From contig NZ_JAGGLM010000010.1 of assembly GCF_017874415.1 (NCBI RefSeq), forward strand, positions 1 through 64,000: 64,000 nucleotides of DNA. Direction: 5' to 3'. The notes under the pieces are model-generated. The model had not been told where the DNA came from. It saw only the letters and a list, made by a program, of their open reading frames with translations, and did not search any database. Shown here piece by piece: positions 55,182-64,000 of this stretch (position 1 is its first letter; each line of letters opens with the position of its first letter). Source of the stretch: Clostridium algifaecis (GTDB lineage: Bacteria > Bacillota > Clostridia > Clostridiales > Clostridiaceae). Position numbers and translations under genes: made by a program.

Positions 55182-57251
55182 TTAGCTATTTCTTTCTCCA
55201 GCGATTTTTTCCTGAATGCTCTTTGGAACTTCTTCATAGTGATCAAATGTCATTGAATAAACTCCTCTACCTTGTGTTCTTGACCTAAGTACAGTTGCAT
55301 ATCCAAACATTTCGGAAAGAGGTACAAAAGCTCTTATAATTTCAGCTCCGGATCTTTGATCCATTCCTTCAATCTTTCCTCTTCTTGAATTTATATCTCC
55401 CATTACATCTCCCATATATTCCTCTGGTACTGTAACTTCAACTTTCATTGCTGGTTCAAGTAAAACTGGATCAGCTTTATTCATTGCATTTTTAAATGCC
55501 ATAGATGCAGCAACTTTAAATGCCATTTCTGATGAATCTACATCATGATATGATCCATCATATAACTTAACTTTAAAGTTTATAACAGGATATCCTGCAA
55601 CTACACCACTTTCTGAAGCTTCACGTATTCCATTATCAATTGGTGCTATATATTCCTTTGGAATAGCTCCACCAACTATAGCATTTTCAAATGTATATCC
55701 ATCTTCCGTAGGTGACATTTCTATTGAACAATCACCGTATTGTCCATGTCCACCAGACTGTCTAATAAATTTACCCTGTGCTTTAACAGTCTTTCTAATA
55801 GTTTCTTTATATGCAACTTGTGGTTGACCAACGTTACATTCTACTTTAAATTCTCTTTGAAGTCTATCTACAATTATTTCAAGATGAAGCTCTCCCATAC
55901 CTGCTATAATTGTCTGACTTGTTTCCTGATCTGTATAAGTCTTAAAAGTTGGATCTTCTTCTGCAAGTTTTGCAAGAGCTATACCCATCTTTTGCTGTGC
56001 AGCTTTTGTCTTCGGCTCTATTGCTACACGTATAACTGGATCAGGGAATTCCATGCTTTCAAGTACTATTGGATCTTCTTCATCACAAAGTGTATTACCT
56101 GTAGTAGTTTCTTTCAATCCAACTATAGCTCCCAAATCACCCGCACGAAGTTCATCTACTTCCTGTCTATGATTTGAATGCATTTTTACAAGCCTTGCAA
56201 TTCTTTCCTTCTTACCATTTGTTGAATTATATACATAAGTACCACTTTTCATAATTCCTGAGTAAATTCTCGTGAATGCTAATTTACCTACAAATGGGTC
56301 TGTAGCAATCTTAAATGCTAATGCAGATAATGGTTCATTATCATCAGCTGATCTTGTAATATCTTCTCCTGTATCAGGATTAGTTCCTTTTACAGGTGGT
56401 ATATCAAGAGGTGATGGCATAAAATTAACTACTGCATCTATCATTGGCTGAACACCTTTGTTTTTATAAGATGAACCACATAGAACTGGTACTATTTCAT
56501 TTGCAATAACACCTTTTCTAATAGTAGTTATAATTTCTTCCTCAGTTAATTCTCCACCATCTAAATATTTTTCCATTATATCTTCATCTAATTCTGCAAC
56601 TGATTCAATTAAAGCAGTTCTGTATTCTTCGGCTTTATCTTTTAAATCATCTGGAATTGCAACTTCGTCCATAACAGTTCCAAGATCATCTTCATATATT
56701 ATAGCTTCATTTTTAATAAGGTCTATTATACCTTTAAATTCTCCTTCTGCTCCTACTGGAATTTGAATAGGTACTGCATTACAATGAAGTCTATCTCTTA
56801 AAGTATTTATGCACATATAAAAATCTGCACCAACAGAATCCATTTTGTTTACATAAACCATTCTTGGAACACCATAGTTGTCTGCCTGTCTCCATACAGT
56901 TTCTGTCTGTGGTTCAACTCCACTTTTCGCATCTAAAACAGTAACAGCACCATCTAATACTCTTAATGATCTTTCAACTTCTACTGTAAAATCCACGTGT
57001 CCTGGTGTATCTATTATGTTTATTGCATAACCTTTCCATTTACAAAAAGTAGCAGCTGAAGTTATTGTTATTCCTCTTTCTTGTTCTTGAGCCATCCAAT
57101 CCATTGTGGCTTCACCTTCGTGTACTTCTCCTATCTTATGAGTTTTACCTGTATAGAAAAGTATACGTTCTGTAGTGGTAGTTTTTCCAGCATCTATATG
57201 TGCCATTATTCCTATATTACGGAATTTTTCTAGCGGATATTCTCTTCCCAC
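55182..57251 (-). CDS. fusA: Elongation factor G
   Basis: 689-aa translocase. GTP motifs: [15 protein letters not shown] near residue 16, [16 protein letters not shown] near 80, NKMDSVGAD near 135. Domain IV carries [13 protein letters not shown]. The GTG at 57251 ([14 protein letters not shown]) is the start, with GGGAGG ahead; the frame stays open 21 codons further without support. Confidence 0.98.
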   Translation of the reverse strand: MGREYPLEKFRNIGIMAHIDAGKTTTTERILFYTGKTHKIGEVHEGEATMDWMAQEQERGITITSAATFCKWKGYAINIIDTPGHVDFTVEVERSLRVLDGAVTVLDAKSGVEPQTETVWRQADNYGVPRMVYVNKMDSVGADFYMCINTLRDRLHCNAVPIQIPVGAEGEFKGIIDLIKNEAIIYEDDLGTVMDEVAIPDDLKDKAEEYRTALIESVAELDEDIMEKYLDGGELTEEEIITTIRKGVIANEIVPVLCGSSYKNKGVQPMIDAVVNFMPSPLDIPPVKGTNPDTGEDITRSADDNEPLSALAFKIATDPFVGKLAFTRIYSGIMKSGTYVYNSTNGKKERIARLVKMHSNHRQEVDELRAGDLGAIVGLKETTTGNTLCDEEDPIVLESMEFPDPVIRVAIEPKTKAAQQKMGIALAKLAEEDPTFKTYTDQETSQTIIAGMGELHLEIIVDRLQREFKVECNVGQPQVAYKETIRKTVKAQGKFIRQSGGHGQYGDCSIEMSPTEDGYTFENAIVGGAIPKEYIAPIDNGIREASESGVVAGYPVINFKVKLYDGSYHDVDSSEMAFKVAASMAFKNAMNKADPVLLEPAMKVEVTVPEEYMGDVMGDINSRRGKIEGMDQRSGAEIIRAFVPLSEMFGYATVLRSRTQGRGVYSMTFDHYEEVPKSIQEKIAGERNS

Positions 57252-57328
57252 GTGTTTTTCCTCCCTGCAAGTGTAAAATTTAATTTGACAAAACTGTTTT
57301 AGCAAAGCTACCAAAACAGTTTTGAATA

Positions 57329-57826
<498 letters not shown>

Positions 57827-57963
57827 TTAAGTTCATCGGTACTCGGCTACATAAAAATAACCGCAAAGTGCTTTGTACTCTTGCAAAATAAATTTATTAT
57901 TCTATAGTTTATCATATATATAAATGCTGAATACATAGCACTGATTTCATTAAACCGCCAAAG

Positions 57964-58341
57964 CTATTTTTGCTTTGGCTTCTTAGCACCATATTTTGAT
58001 CTTGATTGTAGTCTGTCAGCTACTCCTGCTGAATCTAAAGCTCCTCTTACAATATGGTATCTAACACCTGGAAGATCTTTTACTCTTCCACCCCTTATCA
58101 AAACAACACTATGTTCCTGAAGGTTATGTCCTATACCTGGAATATATGAAGTAACTTCATATCCATTTACCAATCTAACTCTGGCAATTTTTCTAAGTGC
58201 TGAGTTTGGTTTTTTAGGAGTAGTAGTTTTTACTACAGTACAAACTCCTCTTTTTTGTGGACATTCTTTTAATGCTGGTGCCTGTGATTTCATACTTGTT
58301 GTTTTTCTTCCTTTTCTTACTAACTGACTTATTGTTGGCAT
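57964..58341 (-). CDS. rpsL: Ribosomal protein S12
   Basis: 125-aa decoding-site protein. [19 protein letters not shown] near residue 39 and [17 protein letters not shown] near 80 keep the wild-type lysines whose mutation gives streptomycin resistance elsewhere. AAGGAGGTG precedes the ATG. Confidence 0.98.
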   Translation of the reverse strand: MPTISQLVRKGRKTTSMKSQAPALKECPQKRGVCTVVKTTTPKKPNSALRKIARVRLVNGYEVTSYIPGIGHNLQEHSVVLIRGGRVKDLPGVRYHIVRGALDSAGVADRLQSRSKYGAKKPKQK

Positions 58342-58412
58342 ACTTACACCTCCTTTTTGATTTAAATTAGTCTAAATAATTAAAATTTATGTTAAATGTC
58401 TTGAAAGCTAAT

Positions 58413-58664
58413 TTAATTAACATCTTCTTTAAGTAATGCAGCTGTAGCTGCACCTACATCTATTCCACACAGCTTACCTAACTCCTTCATAGTGTCTATA
58501 TATACAACCTCTAAGGAATTATCTGTAATCAATACTTCAACTGAATGTATCAATGAATCGTCAGCATCTTTAGCAATATATACAATTTTAGCACTACAAT
58601 TTTTAATTGCTTTAATTGTCTGCTTTACACCAACAACCTTTTTTCCTTTAAGTCTGTAAATCAT
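58413..58664 (-). CDS. L7Ae-family (YbxF-like) RNA-binding protein
   Basis: 83 aa. The L7Ae/L30e fold is seen in VVGVKQTIKAIKNCSAKIVY, IAKDADDSLIHSVEVL and LGKLCGIDVGAATAALL. In Firmicutes this protein lies between rpoC and rpsL and binds kink-turn RNA; its role on the ribosome is not settled. GAGGAGG precedes the ATG. Confidence 0.93.
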   Translation of the reverse strand: MIYRLKGKKVVGVKQTIKAIKNCSAKIVYIAKDADDSLIHSVEVLITDNSLEVVYIDTMKELGKLCGIDVGAATAALLKEDVN

Positions 58665-58778
58665 AAACCTATTTCCTCCTCACAGTGCTATAGAGACAAA
58701 GGACTATATCTTTGCCTCTTAAACACACACATAGATGTATTTTATCATTTTAACAATGATGTGTCAATTAATTATATG

Positions 58779-61700
58779 TTAATTAGCTTCTTTATTATCT
58801 ATTTCATTAACTTCATCTTCATTATCTTTGTTCAATTCATTTTCTGGTTTTATTTTTATAGATCTATATCTCATCATACCAGTTCCTGCCGGTATCAATT
58901 TACCTATAATTACATTTTCTTTCAATCCAAGTAATGGATCTATCTTACCTTTTATAGCAGCATCAGTAAGTACCCTTGTTGTTTCCTGGAACGAAGCAGC
59001 AGATAAAAATGAATCCGTAGCAAGTGCAGCCTTAGTTATACCAAGGAGTGCTACTCTTCCCTGCGCAGTTTTGCCTCCATTTGCCTCTACTCTCTCATTT
59101 GCTTCTTCAAAATCAAATATGTCTATCATTGTACCAGGAAGTAATTCAGTATCTCCAGAATCTTCTATCTTTACTTTTCTTGTCATCTGTCTTATTACAA
59201 CTTCAAGATGCTTATCATTTATATCAACACCCTGAAGTCTATAAACCTTTTGTACTTCAGACAAGAGATAATTTTTAACACCCTGAACACCTTTTATTCT
59301 AAGAATATCATGTGGATTAACAGATCCTTCTGTTATTTCATCTCCAGCACTTATTTGATCTCCATCTGACACTTTAATTCTTGAACCAAATGGTATGTCA
59401 TAAGTAACTTCTTCTCCGCTATCTGCAATTACAGATATACTTTTCTTCTTCTTTGTCTTTTCCATTCTTACAACACCGGATACTTCACTTATTATAGCAA
59501 GACCCTTAGGCTTTCTAGCTTCAAATAATTCTTCTACTCTTGGAAGACCTTGAGTTATATCTGAACCTGCAACTCCTCCTGTATGGAATGTTCTCATTGT
59601 AAGCTGGGTACCAGGTTCACCTATACTTTGAGCAGCTATTATACCTACAGATTCACCTATTTCAATCTTCTTAGCAGTAGCCATATTCATACCATAACAT
59701 TTAGAGCATACACCATGCTTTGATTTACATGTAAATACAGATCTTATCTTAACTTTCTTAATACCTGTGTTTTCAATTCTCTCTGCATTTTTAGAATCCA
59801 TATATTCATCTCTAGCTATAATTAATTCTCCTGTTTTAGGATCTTTAATATCCTGTGCAGAATACCTTCCTGTTAATCTTTCTGCCAAACTTTCTATAAC
59901 TTCATTTCCTTCTTTTATTTCTGAAACTTCATAACCTTCATGAGTTCCACAATCCTCTTCTCTTACAATAACGTCCTGGCTTACATCTACAAGTCTTCTT
60001 GTAAGATATCCAGAGTCCGCAGTCTTAAGAGCTGTATCAGCATTACCTTTTCTAGCTCCATGAGTTGATATAAAGTACTCAAGTACATCAAGACCTTCTC
60101 TGAATGAGGCTCTTATTGGAAGTTCTATAATCTTACCAGATGGATTTGCCATAAGTCCCCTCATACCAGCAAGTTGCTTAATTTGACTTTTAGATCCTCT
60201 AGCTCCTGAATCCGCCATCATAAATATTGGATTAAACCTATCCAAGTTATTCATGAGTACATCAGCTACATCTTCTGTAGTTTTAGTCCATTTTTCTATA
60301 ACTCTCTGATATCTTTCGTCTTCTGATATAAAGCCTCTTCTATACATCTTCTCTATTTTATCAACAACTTTATCCGTTTCTGCTAGAAGAGCTTGCTTAG
60401 CTTCTGGAACAACCATATCTGAAGTTGAAACTGTTATGCCACTTATAGTTGAATAATGATATCCTCTTTCCTTTATTTTATCAATCATTATAGAAGTTTT
60501 AGTAGCTCCATGTTTCATATAACATTTATTTATTATTTTACCTAAATTCTTTTTAGCAACTAAAAAATCAATTTCAAGTTTAAATTCATTTTCTGGTTTA
60601 CTTCTATCTATAAATCCTAAATCCTGTGGTATAGATTCATTAAATATAAGTTTTCCTGGAGTTGCTTCAATTATTCCGCTAATAGTTTTTCCATCTTTAA
60701 CTTTTGTAATTCTTACTTTAATTTTAGCATGTATGTTAAGTTGTTTAAGTTGGTAGGCCATTATAACTTCATCTGGTGATGAGAACATTCTACCTTCTCC
60801 CTTAACTCCATCTTCATCTATAGTCAAATAATAAGAACCAAGTACCATATCCTGAGTAGGCACAACTACAGGTTTACCATCTGATGGTTTCAATATATTA
60901 TGAGCAGCCAGCATTAAAAATCTAGCTTCAGCTTGTGCCTCAACTGAAAGAGGAACATGGACTGCCATTTGATCTCCATCAAAATCGGCATTATATGCTG
61001 TACAAGCAAGTGGATGTAATTTTATAGCTTTACCTTCTACAAGTACAGGCTGAAAAGCTTGAATTCCAAGTCTATGAAGAGTAGGTGCACGATTTAAAAG
61101 TACTGGATGATCTGATATTACTTCTTCTAATACATCCCATACCTGAGTTTGAACTCTCTCTACCATTCTTTTTGCACTTTTAATATTATGAGCCAGACCA
61201 TTTTCAACCAACTTTTTCATTATGAATGGTTTAAACAATTCAAGTGCCATTTCTTTAGGAAGTCCGCACTGATACATTTTCAATTCAGGTCCAACAACTA
61301 TAACTGAACGTCCGGAATAGTCAACACGTTTTCCAAGCAAGTTCTGTCTAAATCTACCTTGTTTTCCCTTCAACATATCTGATAGTGATTTTAGTGGTCT
61401 GTTTCCAGGACCAGTTACTGGTCTTCCACGTCTTCCATTGTCTATAAGAGCATCAACTGCTTCTTGAAGCATTCTCTTTTCATTTCTAACTATTATATCA
61501 GGTGCTCCCAAATCCAAAAGTTTTTTAAGTCTATTATTTCTGTTTATAACTCTTCTATATAAGTCATTTAAATCTGATGTAGCAAATCTTCCTCCATCAA
61601 GTTGAACCATAGGTCTTAAATCTGGTGGAATTACAGGTATAACATCTATTATCATCCACTCAGGCCGATTTCCAGATTTTCTAAAAGATTCTACTACTTC

Positions 61701-62333
61701 AAGTCTTCTTATTATCCTAACTTTTTTCTGACCAGTACTATTTTTAAGATCTTCTTTTAATTCCGATGAAAGCTGATTTAAATCTATTTCATCTAATAAT
61801 TTTTTTACAGATTCAGCTCCCATTCCGGCTTGAAAACTTTCTTCACCATATTTCTCTATAGCTTCTCTATATTCTTTTTCATTTAAAAGCTGCTTTTTTA
61901 ATAATGGTGTTTCTTTAGGATTTAAAACCACATAAGAAGCAAAATAAAGTACTTTCTCAAGAGATCTTGGTGACATATCAAGTATAAGCCCCATTCTAGA
62001 TGGTATCCCTTTGAAATACCATATATGAGATACTGGAGCTGCAAGCTCGATATGACCCATTCTTTCACGTCTTACTTTTGCTTTGGTTACCTCAACACCA
62101 CATCTATCACATACTATGCCTTTATATCTTATTCTCTTATATTTACCACAGTGACATTCCCAATCCTTTGTTGGTCCAAATATTCTTTCACAGAACAATC
62201 CATCACGTTCTGGTTTTAAGGTTCTATAATTTATAGTCTCAGGTTTTTTTATCTCTCCCCTTGACCATTCCCTTATTTTTTCTGGAGAAGCCAGGCCTAT
62301 TTGTAATGCATCAAAATTATTTAATTCAAACAA
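58779..62333 (-). CDS. rpoC: RNA polymerase beta' subunit
   Basis: 1184 aa, complete. N-terminal zinc site [20 protein letters not shown] near residues 60-78; catalytic NADFDGDQM near 447-455 with the three Mg-binding aspartates; second zinc site CGTHEG...[11 protein letters not shown] near 800-890; trigger-loop region with [16 protein letters not shown] near 910. Start is TTG at 62333, GGGAGG 9 nt ahead. 17 bp behind rpoB. Confidence 0.98.
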   Translation of the reverse strand: MFELNNFDALQIGLASPEKIREWSRGEIKKPETINYRTLKPERDGLFCERIFGPTKDWECHCGKYKRIRYKGIVCDRCGVEVTKAKVRRERMGHIELAAPVSHIWYFKGIPSRMGLILDMSPRSLEKVLYFASYVVLNPKETPLLKKQLLNEKEYREAIEKYGEESFQAGMGAESVKKLLDEIDLNQLSSELKEDLKNSTGQKKVRIIRRLEVVESFRKSGNRPEWMIIDVIPVIPPDLRPMVQLDGGRFATSDLNDLYRRVINRNNRLKKLLDLGAPDIIVRNEKRMLQEAVDALIDNGRRGRPVTGPGNRPLKSLSDMLKGKQGRFRQNLLGKRVDYSGRSVIVVGPELKMYQCGLPKEMALELFKPFIMKKLVENGLAHNIKSAKRMVERVQTQVWDVLEEVISDHPVLLNRAPTLHRLGIQAFQPVLVEGKAIKLHPLACTAYNADFDGDQMAVHVPLSVEAQAEARFLMLAAHNILKPSDGKPVVVPTQDMVLGSYYLTIDEDGVKGEGRMFSSPDEVIMAYQLKQLNIHAKIKVRITKVKDGKTISGIIEATPGKLIFNESIPQDLGFIDRSKPENEFKLEIDFLVAKKNLGKIINKCYMKHGATKTSIMIDKIKERGYHYSTISGITVSTSDMVVPEAKQALLAETDKVVDKIEKMYRRGFISEDERYQRVIEKWTKTTEDVADVLMNNLDRFNPIFMMADSGARGSKSQIKQLAGMRGLMANPSGKIIELPIRASFREGLDVLEYFISTHGARKGNADTALKTADSGYLTRRLVDVSQDVIVREEDCGTHEGYEVSEIKEGNEVIESLAERLTGRYSAQDIKDPKTGELIIARDEYMDSKNAERIENTGIKKVKIRSVFTCKSKHGVCSKCYGMNMATAKKIEIGESVGIIAAQSIGEPGTQLTMRTFHTGGVAGSDITQGLPRVEELFEARKPKGLAIISEVSGVVRMEKTKKKKSISVIADSGEEVTYDIPFGSRIKVSDGDQISAGDEITEGSVNPHDILRIKGVQGVKNYLLSEVQKVYRLQGVDINDKHLEVVIRQMTRKVKIEDSGDTELLPGTMIDIFDFEEANERVEANGGKTAQGRVALLGITKAALATDSFLSAASFQETTRVLTDAAIKGKIDPLLGLKENVIIGKLIPAGTGMMRYRSIKIKPENELNKDNEDEVNEIDNKEAN

Positions 62334-62350
62334 GGGTACATCCTCCCTTC

Positions 62351-64000
62351 CTAATGTTCATCATTAAAATCATCTATATCTAAGTCACCCTGCAAATCAT
62401 CTAAATTTAACTCTTCATCATAATCATTAGATTCATTATCATCATTATTATTATTTTCAGTATCCGGTAAGTCATGTTTTTGATTTTCTACTACAGAGTC
62501 TTCAGTTCCTTCGATATTAACACCAAGATCTTCAGTATCGTCGTCTACTGATTCTTTTATTTTAATTTCTTCTTGATTATCATTTAATACTTTTACATCT
62601 AAACACAGTGCCTGAAGTTCCTTTATAAGAACTTTAAATGATTCTGGCACACCTGGTTCAGGTATGTTTTCTCCTTTTACTATAGCCTCATAAGTTTTTA
62701 CTCTTCCTACAACATCATCAGATTTTACAGTAAGTACTTCTTGAAGAGTATGAGCTGCTCCATATGCTTCAAGTGCCCAAACTTCCATCTCTCCAAATCT
62801 TTGACCACCAAATTGAGCTTTACCTCCAAGTGGCTGCTGAGTTACTAGTGAATATGGTCCTGTCGATCTAGCATGAATTTTATCATCAACCAAATGGTCC
62901 AATTTGAGGATATACATATATCCTACTGTAACAAGTCTATCAAAAGGATCTCCTGTTCTTCCATCATATAATACAGTCTTTCCATGGCTCTCATATCCAG
63001 CCTTTTTAAGACATTCAAGAATATCTTCTTCTCTAGCTCCATCAAATACCGGTGTAGCTATATGCCATCCAAGTTTGCTGGCAGCCCAACCAAGGTGAAC
63101 TTCAAGTACCTGACCTATATTCATACGTGAAGGAACTCCGAGTGGGTTCAAACATATCTGAAGAGGTCTTCCATCAGGTAAGAAAGGCATATCCTCTTCT
63201 GGTAATACTCTTGAAATAACACCTTTGTTACCATGTCTACCTGACATTTTATCTCCTACGGATATTTTTCTCTTTTGAGCTATATAACACCTTACCAGTT
63301 TATTTACTCCTGGTGGAAGTTCATCTCCATTTTCTCTAGTAAAGACTTTTACATCCACAATTATTCCGTATTCTCCATGAGATACTCTAAGCGATGTATC
63401 CCTAACTTCTCTTGCTTTTTCTCCAAATATTGCCCTTAAAAGTCTTTCTTCTGCTGTAAGCTCAGTTTCTCCCTTTGGAGTTACTTTTCCAACTAATATA
63501 TCACCTGATCTTACTTCTGCACCTATTCTTATTATTCCTCGTTCATCTATATCTTTAAGTGCATCTTCTCCTACATTAGGTATATCTCTAGTAATTTCTT
63601 CAGGTCCAAGCTTTGTATCTCTTGCTTCGGATTCATATTCTTCTATATGAATAGATGTAAACACATCTTCACGTACAAGCTCTTCTGATATAAGCATAGC
63701 ATCCTCGTAATTATAGCCTTCCCATGTTGTAAATCCCATTCTTATATTCTTACCTAATGCTATCTCTCCCAAATCAGTAGAAGGACCATCAGCAATAACT
63801 GTACCTTTATTTACTTTTTCACCTTTATCTACTATAGGCCTTTGATTTATACAAGTACTTTGATTAGATCTTTTAAATTTAATTAATCTATAAGTATCTA
63901 TTCCACCATCAGAATCTCTTTTTATTCTAACTTCATTAGCACTTACATATACAACTGTACCTGCATTTCTAGCTTTAGGTAATACTCCAGAGTCTACAGC
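62351..64000 (-). CDS. rpoB: RNA polymerase beta subunit, C-terminal part (5' end outside window)
   Basis: The frame is open from 64000 to the stop at 62351, giving 549 codons; roughly the first half of the gene lies beyond the window. Blocks: [80 protein letters not shown] and [21 protein letters not shown]. The C-terminal tail after KVLNDNQEE is a long acidic Asp/Asn/Glu-rich extension of about 85 residues, longer than in many bacteria. The rifampicin pocket is not in view. Confidence 0.98.
   Translation of the reverse strand, partial: AVDSGVLPKARNAGTVVYVSANEVRIKRDSDGGIDTYRLIKFKRSNQSTCINQRPIVDKGEKVNKGTVIADGPSTDLGEIALGKNIRMGFTTWEGYNYEDAMLISEELVREDVFTSIHIEEYESEARDTKLGPEEITRDIPNVGEDALKDIDERGIIRIGAEVRSGDILVGKVTPKGETELTAEERLLRAIFGEKAREVRDTSLRVSHGEYGIIVDVKVFTRENGDELPPGVNKLVRCYIAQKRKISVGDKMSGRHGNKGVISRVLPEEDMPFLPDGRPLQICLNPLGVPSRMNIGQVLEVHLGWAASKLGWHIATPVFDGAREEDILECLKKAGYESHGKTVLYDGRTGDPFDRLVTVGYMYILKLDHLVDDKIHARSTGPYSLVTQQPLGGKAQFGGQRFGEMEVWALEAYGAAHTLQEVLTVKSDDVVGRVKTYEAIVKGENIPEPGVPESFKVLIKELQALCLDVKVLNDNQEEIKIKESVDDDTEDLGVNIEGTEDSVVENQKHDLPDTENNNNDDNESNDYDEELNLDDLQGDLDIDDFNDEH

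Noticed and set aside
57252-57314. N-terminal extension of fusA (21 codons)
   Set aside because: GGGAGG precedes the GTG at 57251, which gives the normal EF-G start; the extension is unlike the family.

Overview
The window is a low-GC Firmicute chromosome segment, most likely Clostridium sensu stricto (Clostridiaceae). The evidence is the very AT-rich intergenic DNA, strong AGGAGG ribosome binding sites, frequent TTG and GTG starts, the clostridial order rpoB-rpoC-L7Ae-rpsL-rpsG-fusA-tuf-S10/spc/alpha, a spore-type amidase (CwlD), a SleB-family hydrolase and a full citrate-lyase gene set. Species cannot be fixed by reading alone.

Region 1 (1-15.6 kb) is an accessory citrate and C4-dicarboxylate island. 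Two paralogous SorC/CitI-type regulators (697-1680 and 13704-14687) bracket a MatC-like carboxylate transporter, a GntP-family permease, citF-citE-citD-citC, malic enzyme and ATP-dependent PEP carboxykinase; citG follows. Citrate lyase yields acetate and oxaloacetate. PEP carboxykinase and malic enzyme connect oxaloacetate and malate to PEP and pyruvate. The transporter, the malic enzyme/cit operon and pckA share one promoter design: an AACAAATGTT box fused to a consensus -35 TTGACA, 17 bp, then a -10. Two of the three also carry a CcpA cre-like site near +35 to +48. The GntP gene looks like an insertion: it is GC-richer in the lines sampled and is flanked by inverted remnants of an IS4-like element.

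Region 2 (15.7-21.7 kb) is the c-di-AMP module cdaA-cdaR-FAD protein-glmM. Next to it, divergently, a c-di-AMP (ydaO-type) riboswitch precedes a SleB-like cell-wall hydrolase. Region 3 (21.7-25.1 kb) holds thioredoxin, an atypical thioredoxin reductase without the usual NADPH motifs, a TPR membrane protein and a lipoprotein.

Region 4 (25.2-29.2 kb) is a PTS control module. ptsI (enzyme I) reads from a textbook sigma-54 promoter. Divergent to it is a sigma-54 activator whose N-terminus is an HPr-like domain with His15 retained; repeated TGATAAAAAATATCA-type boxes lie between the two. Region 5 (29.2-33.2 kb) contains a TPR protein, citX (the missing citrate lyase maturation gene), the two fumarase subunits and a GntR regulator.

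Region 6 (33.3-64 kb, all minus strand) is the translation/transcription core: rpoB (5' part off the window), rpoC, L7Ae-like, rpsL, rpsG, fusA, tuf, a structured leader, the S10-spc-alpha genes through rplQ, then ecfA1-ecfA2-ecfT, truA, rplM, rpsI and cwlD. Between adk and the KOW protein, where map normally lies, only a 55-codon remnant of methionine aminopeptidase remains.
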